A DNA stretch of 64,000 bases from Mantis religiosa (taxonomy: Eukaryota > Arthropoda > Insecta > Mantodea > Mantidae): positions 2,416,001 to 2,480,000 of the forward strand of contig JAUKNK010000147.1 of assembly GCA_030765055.1 (NCBI GenBank), given 5' to 3'. Shown piece by piece: positions 51,936-63,880 of this stretch. The translations under genes were made by a program, and so were the position numbers. The notes under the pieces were generated by a model. The model ran no database searches. It had not been told where the DNA came from and saw nothing but the letters and a program-made list of their open reading frames with translations. Each line of letters begins with the position of its first letter. The stretch's first letter is position 1.

Positions 51936-54839
51936 AAACTGCTTCATAAATACATATTCATATGTTACATGTTAATTAAGTATTTTAATGATACAAAAAC
52001 TGGTTTAAAGTGCATTACAGACAGTAATATTGCATTATTAAAATAGAAACTATGTTCATAAATCGTTGAAATGTCACTACTTTGTTTCACTGTCGCAGAC
52101 ACCTTCTTTCGTAAAACGCACCTAATTTGAAGCATTTTGTTTTGTGTGCATATGAATCATAGCTATGGAGGTCAACTGTCCTCCAGTTTAACATTTACAA
52201 ACACAAACACAATTTTAATAAGAACGCAGAAACATTAAAGGTACATAAAACTTACTACTCAGATTTAGTAAATAAATTCATAGCTAAATCACGCGCTTCA
52301 ATCTCAAAAACCACGCCCCTTTGAACGCGGATTGATAGACACTAAAAGTGTGTGAATTAGGCAGGCAAAAAGGCAATAAAAATGCACAAAATAGACACTT
52401 AGGTGCTGAAACTTTGCTAAGTAAACGCTTAGAAATACACAACTTTTGTAAAATGGGTGTTAAAATGCTCAAGGTTTTGAGGTTAAGATTATGCGATAAT
52501 CATTGTGTATGTTCTCTCACACATGCTGAAATATTAAGCTATCTTATATGTCAGCATCTCTATCGCTGTACATCTCAGCATCTGTATGATACTGATAGGT
52601 GGATTCGGTGAGAGAGAGAGACAGATACATATTCCATCTCGGTCGCCCTCTTGCCGTGGAACTGGCTAAACCAATAACATGAGTAATTCAAATGAATCAA
52701 GTAAAAAGAATCCGTAGAACAATACTAGCTATAACTCAAAACACTTAAAAGTGATGCCACATGGCTAATTCATTTATTTACAAAGAAGCTTTAGCAAAAC
52801 ATTCTGTTTAATATTACAGAGGAAATTCGATTTACGTAAAGCACATAGAACTATAAGATTAGTTTGTGCAAGAGTGAATAGAGACTGGCATGCGAGTGCA
52901 CGTATGATATGTTTTATTGCATTGTAAATATTCCATAAAAACTGGAAAACAAATTTAATGTTTTTAATCGCCTACAGCAACATGTCCTTGCAAAGCTGCT
53001 GAGTAATTTGCTTGGAACTTTGTAACTTAGTAGTAGTTTTCTTTGTGAAATTAGCCTTAGCAACCGTTAAGAAACATATATACATCCATTTATTTAATTC
53101 TCATTGCATAGGTATTATTGTGTTGCATAGTAACGTTACAAATAAAGTTAAATTTGAGTGATAGAGAATAGACTTGAGAATTTTAGGTAGGAAATTCGAA
53201 ATTTTAACCAGCTACCTTTGAACTAAGTTGGATATAGACATCAAATAATTTGGACGGATGCGAGGTGAGTGTTTTGCAACAGTTTCTATTCACATAAACC
53301 ATTTAATATTATATAAAAGTTGCGATATCGAAAGCAGATTTAGTATGAGCTAAACCACGGGAAGATGTAACTTTGTATTTCGAACTTAGGAATTGTGAAT
53401 TGGAATACCGCAAGAGATCTTTTATATTCTTGTTTAATCATCATATAAAGCTAAAATAAATTAAAGTAAAGCGAAATCCTTCAAGATGCTCGGTTCCCGT
53501 TTAAGACTAAATTATCTAATTTCGTAATCTGTAGTCAGTGTATATTACTGATTATCAGAAATAGGTATACACGATTTTTAAGGATATATATGTCTGAAAT
53601 GACATGAATATTTTCAAACAATCACGTACTTTTTTATTTTATAAAATACTGTAATCCTTCGTGAATTCAAAGAATGCTTAGATAGCATCCGTAAGCCATT
53701 TATGATGCTGTAATTAAGTTTGAAATTTATATGAATGCTAGTGTTAAATATGAATTCCAATTCTTTATCCTTGTATTCTCGCATTTGAAAATTTCATTAT
53801 TTTTCATCATTTATGACGTTCCTCGCGTCGCAGTTCTGCTGTTAGGCTAATGAACTTTACTATACACACTTTCGTAGAGTCCCAGTAAACAGAAATTACC
53901 CTGGGTTTTATGGTGAGCTGCATTTGAAAACACTTTCTTTGCTGCAAAACACAAAAAAAAATTTGAATCTTGGGCAATAAGGTCTTACTCATAGTTTTAA
54001 ACATTTCTGGAGCCTGGAGTTATCGCTGTCACAGAGAATACTAGGGTAAATTTAAAAAAAAAAAATAGATATATTGGAAACCTGCTGTTAAAATATTACA
54101 CCAAAATTTATATTATTTTGTCGCAAGGGGCTTTTCAGTGACGTAGCCAAAAATAAATAAATTTGAACATATTTTCCACACTATCGAAGTGAAATTGACT
54201 AAATTTGGGCTGAATCATACTTGCACTAAGTTACACCTGTTGTATAAATCTTAAAAAGCTAGCGCTATTAGTTTAGGATTTCAAATATTCAGTCATAGGT
54301 ATCCTTAAATGTGGCTTTGGTACTTTATCCACTCACTCATTTATTCATTCAATCATTCATGCATTCATTCATTCTTACTTTCATTCATTCATTCATTCAT
54401 TCATTTATTCATTCATCCATCCACTCATCAACTCATCCGTGCATCCATTCATCCATACGTTCATTCATTCATTCATTCATCCATCCATCCATTCATTCAT
54501 CTATTCATCCATTCTTTCATTCATTCTTTCATTCATTCATTCATTTATTTTTGATTTAACATCCGATGTAAATCATATCGGACCTTAACATATGCTTGCT
54601 CACTAGTCTACATACTCCTTTAAAATTACGAAACTTGTTTTTGTTTGTGTGTGTTCTCTTTTAAATTTCTCTGGCCCATATAGTAAATAGGAGAATTGTT
54701 ATATTTCAACCAAAAGTTCAACGCCCGGATCTCACCAGAAATATGTGCACGTTTTGAGGGCCTCCGAATATCGGTGAATTACCGAATTTGGTATTTAAAT
54801 TCTTCAAAGGTTACGACACTAATTTTCAAGAAAATGCTC
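51627..54839 (+). repeat. Duplicated segment, copy 1 (about 3.2 kb)
   Basis: From aaaggtttaccaaattagg to caagaaaatgctcca this segment matches 57797-60829 in the same orientation, with scattered substitutions and small indels. It contains the transposase relic, about 2 kb of AT-rich non-coding DNA and a TTCA-type microsatellite. It has about 190 bp (roughly 53863-54050) that copy 2 lacks. I see no LTR or terminal inverted repeat at its ends. Confidence 0.88.
54330..54550. repeat. (TTCA/TCCA)n microsatellite, impure, in duplicated segment 1
   Basis: Tetranucleotide ttca repeats with many tcca, ctca and ctta interruptions. The homologous array at 60361-60530 is nearly pure. Confidence 0.95.
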
Positions 54840-55669
54840 CATCCTGAAACTACGCTTTATATGACGAAAGGAGTTTCAAAAAAATTGAAAGCCTTAGAAA
54901 TGCGCAAACAAGTTTGATTAAAATACAATATGATTTAGCTATTTCCAAGGCAAATTACATGCATATACTACGTTTCCTTGCAATGGCCTCTGAAGTTCTC
55001 ATTCTGAGCAAATTTTGCATAACTGGTGTTAACAGAAAATAATTTAATTGCTGACACATCTAACCATTATTTCTTTCGGCAGTCCATAGCTCCCTTATGT
55101 GTTCACTAGAAAAACTGTAAATGCATTATATAGCGAAATAATACGCAGTTTTATTTACTTTTAAAAACTATTATGGGGCTTCGCATCAATGCAAGTAACA
55201 GATGGCTCATATATTAGAATAAGCATCTTTTTCCAATGCTGAAGATTAAGGCTTTCATCCTAACTTAGAACAATGAGAGGATGCTTAACAGAGTCGGTTT
55301 CATGTCACATGTAACACTTCTGTGGGTCATGCTAGTAAAGTTATATCACCCTTAAAATTGTTAGCATTACAGAAATTCTGTACCAATACTACTCATAAAC
55401 GGTGGCAAGTACATGTTGATAACAGATGTACTACAGAATAATACATCAATGCTGTACAAATCTCACTTTAACTTGTCATTTTTCTAAACCCATTTGTCCA
55501 AATTTTGCTGCGATATATGAGGTGCTATAGAGGATTAATAACCTCTTATTGTGAAGCTTTACTAATTTGAGATCAAGCCTCACTGTCTTTAGATCCTAGC
55601 TACAGCTGACATTGTACATCTTTTAAGAATAAGTGGAATACTAGAAATAAAAGTAAAAGTGGTATATAA
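54840..55669. other. Unique spacer between duplicated segment 1 and the satellite
   Basis: About 830 bp of AT-rich DNA with no coding similarity. It ends abruptly at the satellite. Confidence 0.55.
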
Positions 55670-57794
55670 TGATGATGAGCGGAGCAAGAGCGGAGCAGAG
55701 CGGAGAGAGCGGAGCAGAGCGGAGCAAGAGACGAGCAAGAGTGGAGCAAGAGCGGAGCAGAGCAAGAGCAGAGCAAGAGCAGGGCAAGAGCAAGCCAGAG
55801 CGTTGTAAGAGCGGAGTAGAGAGAGCAGAGCAAGAGCAAGAGCGGAGCCGAGCAGTGCAGAGCGGAGCAGAGCTAGGACAGAGCAGGGGCAGAGCAAGGG
55901 CAGAACAAGGACGCAGCAAGAGCAGAGCAGGGGCAGTGCAAGGGCAGAGCAAGAGCAGAGCAGAGCAAGAGCAAAGCAGAGCAAGAGCATGAGCGGAGCA
56001 GAGCGGAGCAGAGCGGAGCAGAGCAGTGCAGGGTGGAGCAGAGCGGAGAAACAGCGGAGCAAGAGCGGAGCAGAGCAGTGCAGAGCGGAGCAAGAGCGGA
56101 GCAAGGGCGGAGCAAGAGCGGAGCAGAGCAGTGCAGAGCGGAGCAGAGCAGTGCAGAGCGGAGCAAGAGCGGAGCAGAGCAGTGCAGATCGGAGCAAGAG
56201 CGGAGAAAAACGGAGAAATTTTGGAGCAAGGGCGGAGCAGAGCGGAGCAAGAGTGGAGCAAGGGCAGAGCAGAGCAAGAGTAAGGGCGGAGCAGATCGGA
56301 GCAGATCGCTGCGGAGTGGAGCAGAGCGTAGCAGAGCAATGGCAGAGCATGTGCAGAACAATGACGGAGCAAGAGCAGAGCAAGAGCAGGGCAAGGGCAG
56401 AGCAAGGGCAGAGCAGGCACAGAGCAAGCGCAGAGTAACAGCAGAGCAAGAGCATAGCAGTGCAGAGCGCAGCAGAGCGGACAAAGAGCGAAGCAAGAGT
56501 GGAGGAAGAGCAGAGCAAGAGTGGAGCAAGAGCGGAGCAAAAGCGGAGCAAGATGGGAGCAAGGGCGGAGCAGAAAAGAGCGGAGCAAGAGCGCGGCAAT
56601 AGCGTAGCAGAACAAGAGCAGAGCAAGAGCAGAACAAGAGCAGAGCAAGTGCAGAGCAAGAGCAGAACAAGAGCAAGCAAAAGCGGAGCAAGGGCGGAGC
56701 AGAGCATGAACATATCGGAGCAGAGTGGTGCAGAGTGGAGCAGAGCAAAAACAGGGCAAGGTCAGAGCAATGGTAGAACTAGGGTGGAGATAGAGCAGAG
56801 CAAGCGCAGATCAAGTGCAGAGTAAGAACAGAGCAAGAGCAGGGCAGAGCAACAAAAATAGCGGAGCAGAGTGGTGCAGAGCCGAGCAGAGCCGAGCAGA
56901 GTGGAGCAGAGCAGTGCTGCGCGGATCAGAGTGGAGAAAGAGCGGAGAAGCGCGGAGGAGAGCAAGAGCATAGCAAGAGCATAGCAAGAGCGGCGCAAGA
57001 GCAGAGCAAGAGCGGAGCAAGAGCGGAGCAAGAGCGGATCAGGAGCGAAGCAAGAGCGGAGCAAGAGCGGAGCAAGAGCGGCGCAAGAGCAGAGCAAGAG
57101 CGGAGCAAGAGCGGCGCAAGAGCAGAGCAAGAGCGGAGCAAGAGCAGATCAAGGGCGGCGCAAGAGCAGAGCAAGAGCATAGCAAGAGCAGAGCAAGAGC
57201 GGATCAAGAGCGGCGCAAGAGTAGAGCAAGAGCATAGCAAGAGCAGAGCAAGAGCAGAGTAAGAGCGGATCAAGAGCGGATCAAGAGGGGATCAAGAGCG
57301 GAGCAAGAGCGGCACAAGAGCAGAGCAAGAGCATAGCAAGAGCAGAGCAAGAGCGGCGTAACAGTAGAGCAAGAGCGGATCAATTGTGGAGCAAGAGCGG
57401 ATAAAGAGCGCAGCAAGCGCGGCGCAAGAGCAGAGTAAGAGCATAGCAAGAGCAGAGCAAGAGCGGCGCAAGAGCGGAGCAAGAGCGGAGCAAGAGCGGA
57501 TCAAGAGCGGAGCAAAAGCGGAGAAAGAGCGGAGCAAGAGTGGAGCAAGAGTGGAGCAAGGACGGAGCAGAGCCTAGCAAGGAAGGAGCAGAGCGTAGCA
57601 AGAGCGGAGTAAAAGCGAGAAAGAGCGGAACAAGAGCGGAGATTGGGCGGAGCAAAGCGGAGCAAGAGTGGAGAACGATCGGAGCAAGAGCGGAGCAGAG
57701 CAAGAGCAGAGTAAGAGCGGATCACGGGCAAGCAAGAGCGGAGCAAGAGCGGAGCACGAGTGGAACAAGGGCAGAGCAGAGCAAGAGCGTAGCG
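55670..57794. repeat. GAGC-rich satellite array (10-12 bp units), 2.1 kb
   Basis: A tandem array of words such as gagcaa, gagcgg, gagcag and gagcgc combines into 10- and 11-bp units (gcagagcgga, gcggagcaaga). The first half (to about 56900) is more irregular. The second half (56950-57540) is more regular, with caagagcggcgcaagagcag blocks. It ends exactly where duplicated segment 2 begins. It is strongly purine-biased on the + strand. Confidence 0.93.
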
Positions 57795-57796
57795 CA

Positions 57797-58110
57797 AAAA
57801 GTTTACCAAATTAGGAGAAGTGTCCACATATAGATCTCCAGTGAAACATCGGGCAGCTAATAAATGTTCTACCAACTTAGACAATTTTAAAAAGGATGTT
57901 TCACGAAGAACAATTTTTTATTTATATGATAAGAGTGAATATACGGATGCTGTATCCTCTATGCATATTATTGTAAAAAGAATGGGAGAAATATTTGAGA
58001 AGCAATGATCGCAAATTTATTTTTGAGAGAAGCCATTTTGTTACTGCAAGACTTAAATTTCTGCGCACAATGCGTAACATTATTACATGAGATTCATGGT
58101 GTAAAACTGC
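57797..58110 (+). pseudogene. DDE (IS630/Tc1-like) transposase N-terminal relic, copy 2
   Basis: Second copy of the relic at 51591: KFTKLGEVSTYRSPVKHRA, then NLDNFKKDVSRRTIFYLYDK and MHIIVKRMGEIF, then in a shifted frame NDRKFIFERSHFVTARLKFL. It begins directly at the satellite edge, so the SVTNVVKEG start seen in copy 1 is missing. Both copies share the same frame change and lack the catalytic core, so they were dead before duplication. Confidence 0.55.
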
Positions 58111-58325
58111 TTCATAAATACACATTCATATGTTACATATTAGATAAGTATTTTAATGATACAAAAAACTGGTTGAAATTGCATTACACACAGTAATATT
58201 GCATTACTAAAATAGAAACTACTAATTACACACATAATTTGAAGCATTTTGTTTTGTGTGCATATGAATCATAGCTATGTAAGTGAACTGTCCTCCAGTT
58301 TAACATTTACAAACACAATTTTAAG

Positions 58326-58433
58326 AGATCCGCTCTTGCTCTGCTCTTGCTATGCTCTTGCTCTGCTCTTGCGCCGCCCTTGATCTGCTCTTGCTCCGCT
58401 CTTGCTCTGCTCTTGCGCCGCTCTTGATCCGCT
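58326..58433 (-). repeat. Inverted satellite fragment inserted in duplicated segment 2
   Basis: 58327-58426 is the exact reverse complement (100 of 100 bases by eye) of satellite bases 57106-57205. Copy 1 of the segment has no satellite at the matching place (about 52215), where acaattttaataag is uninterrupted. Confidence 0.92.
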
Positions 58434-60354
58434 TAATAAGAAAGAAGAAGCATTAAAGCTACATAAAACTTAGTACTCCGCTTTAGTAAATAAATTCATA
58501 GCTAAATCACGCGCTTCAATCTCAAAAACCACGCCCCTTTGAACCCGGATTAATAGACACTAAAAGTGTGTGAATTAGGCAGGCAAAAAGGCAATAAAAA
58601 TGCACAAAATAGACACTTAGGCACTGCAACTTTGCTAAGTAAACGCTTAGAAATACAAAATTTTTGTAAAATGGCTGTTAAAATGCTCAAGGTTTTGAGG
58701 TTCAGAGTAGGCAATAATCACTGTGTATGTTCTCACACACATGCTGAAATATTAAGCGAACTTATATGTCAGCATCTCTATCGCTGTACATCTCAGCATC
58801 TGTACGATACTGATAGGTGGATTCGGTTAGAGAGTGAGAGAGAGAGACAGATACATATTCCATCTCGGTCGCCCTCTTGCCGTCGAACTGGCTAAACCAA
58901 TAACATGAGTAATTCAAATGAATCAAGTAAAAAGAATCCATAGGACAATACTAGCTATAACTCAAAACACTTAAAAGTGATGCCACATGGCTAATTCATT
59001 TAATTACAAAGAAGCTTTAGCAAAACATTTTGTTTAATATTACAGAGGAAATTCGATTTACGTAAAGTGCATAGAACAATAAGATTATTTTGTGCAAGAG
59101 TGAATAGAGACTGGCATGCGAGTCCACGTATGACGTGTTTTATTGCGTTGTAAATATTCGACAAAAACTGGAAAACAAAATTAATGTTTTTAATCGCCTA
59201 CAGCAACATGTCCTTGCAAAGCTGCTGAGTAATTTCCTTGGAACTTTGTAACTGAGTAGTAGTATTCTTTGTGAAATAAGCCTTAGCAACCGTTAAGAAA
59301 CATATATACATCCATTTATTTAATACTCATTGCATAGGTATTATTATGTTGCATAGTAACGTTACAAATAAAGTTAAATTTGAGTGGTAGAGAATAGACT
59401 TGAGAATTTCAGGTAGGAAATTCGAAATATTAACCAGCTACCTTTGAACTAAGTTGGATATAGACATTAAATAATTTGGACAGATGCTAGGTGAGTGTTT
59501 TCCAACAGTTTCTATTCACATTAAACATTTAATATTATATAAAAGTTCCGATATCGAAAGGAGTGTTAGTATGAGCTAAACCACGGGAAGATGTAACTTT
59601 GTATTTCGAACTTAGGAATTGTGAATTGGAATACCGCAAGAGATCTTTTATATTCTTATGTTTAATCATCATATAAAACGAAAATAAAATAAAAGTAAAG
59701 CGAAATCCTTCAAGATGCTCGGTTCCCGTTTAAGACTAAATTATCTAATTTCGTAATCTGTGGTTAGTGTATATTACTGATTATCAGAAATAGGTATACA
59801 CAATTTTTAAGGATATATATGACTGAAATTACATGAATATTTTCAAACAATCACGTACTTTTTTATTTTATAAAATACTGTAATCCTTCGTGAATTCAAA
59901 GAATGCTTAGATAGCATCCGTAAGCCATTTATGATGCTGTAATTAAGTTTGAAATTTATATGAATGCTAGTGTTATACATGACTTCCAAATCTTTATCCT
60001 TGTTTTCTCGCAATTGAACATGTCAGTATTTTTCCTCATTTATGACGTTCCTTGCGTCGCAGTTTTGCTGTTAGGCTAATGCACATTACTACCCATTAAA
60101 AAAATGGAAATATTGGAAACCTGCTGTTAAAATATTAGACCAAAATTTATATTATTTTGTCGCAAGGGGCTTTTTAGGTGACGTAACCAAAAATAAATTT
60201 GAACGTATTTTTCACACTATCGAAGTGAAATTGACTAAATTTGGGCTGTATCATGTTTGCAATAATTTACATCTGTGGTATAAATCTTAAAAAGCTACCG
60301 CTCTTAGTTTAGGATTTCAAATATTCAGTCATAGGTATCCTTAAATGTGACTTT

Positions 60355-60535
60355 GGTACTTTATTCATTCATTCATTCATTTATTTATTCATTCATTCAT
60401 TCATTCATTCATTCATTCATTCATTCATTCATTCATTCATTCATTCATTCATTCATTCATTCATTCATTCATTCATTCATTCATTCATTCATTCATTCAT
60501 TCATTCATTTATTTATTTATTTATTTATTTATTAT
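60355..60535. repeat. (TTCA)n then (TTTA)n microsatellite in duplicated segment 2
   Basis: About 35 nearly perfect ttca/attc repeats are followed by about six attt repeats. Confidence 0.95.
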
Positions 60536-60827
60536 TGATTTAACATCCGATGTAAATCATATCGGACCTTGATATATGCCTGCTCACTAGTCTACATACT
60601 CCTTTAAAATTACGAAACTTGTTTTTGTTTGTGTGTGTGTTCTCTTTTAAATTTCTCTACCACATATAGTAAATAGGAGAATTGTTATATTCCAACCAAA
60701 AGCTAAACGCCCGGATCTCACCAGATATATGTGCACGTTTTGAGGGCCTCCGAATATCGGTGAAATACAGAATTTGGTATTTTAATTCTTCCAAGTTTAC
60801 GACACTAATTTTCAAGAATATGCTCCA

Positions 60828-61590
60828 ACGGTGGACGAATTCTATCAAATACTTGGGAGTGAAGCTGGACAAAGACTAGAATTTTCGGGAGCACAACTAG
60901 GAGATGCCGCATCAGGCATGTGGGGCCTCGGCCACGTTATTACCCATGTTGAGGTCTATGAAGCCGGTTTCCCTAAAGTTACGCCTTGCATTGGTCTTTC
61001 TTTTCATGCTTTATGCGTGCTAGGTGTGGGGCATGGCCGCAGGCTCTAACCTGCGGTTACTCCAGCGTGTCCGGAATAGATGCCTCCGGGTTATATATGT
61101 TCTGTAAACAGAAGAGATTACTCAACAAAGCCCCATCTCTCCCCTATGTGGAAGATTGAATTAGAAGCCGCGTTACCGAATTTTTGACTGGTTAGATCCC
61201 TGAGGAACGTTATGTTCCGAGAACGCCGACTGTAGACGATTCCAGCTTCCCCGTATATTTTGCGGACGCTACTGGTAACACACCAGCCTTAACCAAATTT
61301 CCTTCCACCCAAGCTCTTGTTTGGTTTATCAACATTTTAACATTCCTCTTTTCTATGAATTATTTCGACCAGCGGTGCACGAAGGCCATTGCGCCCAATT
61401 CTGCAACCGTTAGAAGCTACAAAGCTACCTTCCTTCTATCCACTACCTGATTTTTATCCGCCTCCCTGCAACACACACCTCGCACTTCGTGGTTAAGTCC
61501 TATCCAGGGCAGGTGCACAAATAATCTACCTCGGACTGTTTCTCAGTCCGCCAACACCCGACAACAACGACGATGACAGAAAGATTACTA
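60828..61590 (+). pseudogene. Jockey-like LINE 3' fragment (RT thumb plus 3' UTR)
   Basis: Read across frames: RWTNSIKYLGVKLDKDLNFR at the start, then MKPVSLKLRLALVFLFMLYA, WVWGMAAGSNLRLLQRVRNR and CLRVIYVL. The order is the same as the minus-strand fragment at 25620-26281 (SVQYLGVNLDRGLTF, MLYACEIWGMAADSC, LAWLQRAQNKGLRSIY). Stops and frameshifts are present. The 5' end joins duplicated segment 2 directly. A 3' UTR with acaacaacgacgatgac closes it near 61580. 5'-truncated insertion is the likely origin. Confidence 0.72.
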
Positions 61591-63714
61591 GCATGATGCT
61601 TACTAAAAAGACAAAGAATCAAAGAGACGTGTCGAAGTGTTAAAATTGTGTAAAAGAGAGGTTCACTGTCAGCGTTGGGCTAACCGATTTTGGTGAAAAT
61701 GAAGCAGTTTGAAGTGAACTTTGTATTGTCATTTTCGTTATATATACACAAACATGTGAGTGTATGTAGCCATAATCTACATGGGGTAGTTACAATAATA
61801 AAAAAAGATGTAACACGTGGAGAGCATAAAGACACGCAAAACCACGATTGAAATTATTTCTGATGTCTAGATAGTATAAATAAAGGGTATTAGGTAAACA
61901 TTGCTTCACTCCTATATCTCTTTTACTTCCTCTTTTTACCTCTTTTACTTCCCTAAAAAAAAGAATATTGCTTCACTAATACTTCACTAATCGTTGATTC
62001 TAGAAGGCCCTGGACTATGATTAACATAGTGGATACGGCAACTTTATACTTAAACTGGAATTTGAAACTCCTATTTTCAGATTTGCGAGCTCCTATCTCT
62101 CAGAACATGGGATGAGAAGATACAAATGCAGGAAGAAGTACTCTACCTATGTATAAAGAAGGACAGAGTTAAGAATTCTCGATAATCTGAGAAGACAGTT
62201 GGTGTAAGTACAACTTGCCACCCTAGCTTATAATTTCACTTTCTGCTAAATGTTTATGCTATGTAGTTTCGCTTTTTGAGGTTAGAAGCATTATCCTCAA
62301 GCATAGTAAATATTTAAGTATATTAAATTTAATATAAAGCTTCATGTTTACTTATTGCTTTCAAAGCAGGTAACATTGGTGAATGTGTTAACTAAGCTAA
62401 CCTATCAATAGCAGTTTTTATAACATGTTGCCAAAATATGTTGTCGAACATGAGCGTTTTTGGCTGTAATGAGATACTGAAAACATTTTCGGTTCTTTTT
62501 AAAGAGGTAATTTGTTTAGTAGCGCTGAAGGATTTGTGTTACTCATTAGCATTCTGGAATACTCGAATTGCTGGTGAATCTGTTTCCAATACATATGTCC
62601 AAAGCTTTGAAACTTTTCAGCAGGAAAAATGTTGTTATCTTAAATGCTGTGCAGTTTGACAAATTTATACATGATATTATGATTAAAGATAAAGTATAAG
62701 ATAAAGTATAGGTATTATAATAACTAACTTAAATTCCATATTCCTTTGAGATTACTTTTGAGGTTAACTGTTCCATGTATAAACTGGAATGTACGAAAGT
62801 GCATTCAAATAGGTAGATTTAGGCGATATAAAAAGTTACCATGAAAATCGATTCTTATGGCATCTTAAAGGAATGCATTAACATATAAGTATCAACGCGA
62901 AATGTCAGTAGAGTACTCCATTTTGTTACTATTACGAAGAAAGTATCAACCAAACTATATTAGGTTTTCCGCGAAAATTACGATGTTTATAGTCATTAGG
63001 TTATTTGAAATAATGCATATAGAGTGTGTCCAAAAATCAGACTAATACACTTTTTCTGACTGCCATTAAAGCTTAGTATGATACAGAATAACATACTTAC
63101 CATTTAACTTGATATATCATACAAACACTGCATAATAAACATTATTTCTCACACATTTTGTTAAGACATATTCTACTGCAGTACCTAGATACTTTGTTTC
63201 AATGCTAGACAAGTTAATGTGACTACTACTTCCTACTCAAGTATTTAAAAATGCAGGGTAACCTTACTATACGAATAAAAAAACAGTTTCAATTCGTTTA
63301 TGTTTGTTCATTTTTGTTACGTTTACTTTCTGAGCTCAGTGCTACGTTTCCTTAAAGTTTTAGGTACATTATTGTTTTCCAGTACACATGTTGCATATTA
63401 CGTATTTTCAGCCAGCCTTAGTTTATTCAAAAAATGAAAGGGTGCGTGTGGAGTGAAATGCGGATGTACTGTTGACATAAGCAAATGCTGATTCCTTTCT
63501 TAACGACTGCAGGATATTCCGCAGGAAATATTGCATTCCTTTCCCTAGTCGCGGCTGAACAATGAATGTAGGATTGCTTCACGGTTTTTTTATATGTTTT
63601 CAAATGAATAACGTCATTTAATAACCGGGTAGAACGTATCCGACGGTGAATTAAAGATGTTTTCCTTATTTTTGAATTAACCTTCTCCAACATCCCAGTC
63701 ATTACTATTGGTTA
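61591..63714. other. No recognisable feature
   Basis: About 2.1 kb of AT-rich DNA. The open frames here (62438-62659 on + and 63427-63702 on -) resemble no family I know. The sequence agagtgtgtccaaaaatcag near 63020 is like the end of some DNA transposons, but no partner was found. Confidence 0.45.
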
Positions 63715-63880
63715 ATGAATGAAATAGATGAAATGACCTCAAATAAGTACTCAGTTGTCATCTATCAGGATAAGGCAAACCCCCGGAAGGCATCTTATCC
63801 AGATAATGCATGCTGACCAAGATTAGAACCCGGGACCCCTTGAACATGAGACATGCCACCACCCGATGACTTCATACTGA
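63715..63880 (-). mobile_element. tRNA-headed SINE, family C, reverse copy
   Basis: The reverse complement shows an A-box-like GGGTGGTGGCATG (63853-63868 region), a B-box-like GGTTCTAATC (63821-63830), and the body words ttgccttatcctgatagatg, matching the forward copy at 40276-40520. Confidence 0.68.

Larger units (their letters stand above)
57797..60829 (+). repeat. Duplicated segment, copy 2 (about 3.0 kb)
   Basis: It matches 51627-54839 in the same orientation. Compared with copy 1 it carries an extra satellite-derived insertion (about 58326-58433), lacks about 190 bp, and has a purer TTCA array. The left end abuts the satellite and the right end abuts a Jockey fragment at 60829. Confidence 0.88.

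Noticed and set aside
54309..54559. Frames reading FIHSFIHS repeats (also at 60347-60538)
   Set aside because: Direct translation of the TTCA microsatellite.
55589..57884. Many long open frames on both strands (up to 374 codons) rich in Leu/Ser/Ala/Cys or Glu/Arg/Ser
   Set aside because: They are translations of the GAGC-rich satellite. The repeat words avoid stops in several frames and nothing resembles a protein family.
63427..63702. Minus-strand frame of 91 codons
   Set aside because: No recognisable domain, no paralogue in the window, and AT-rich surroundings.
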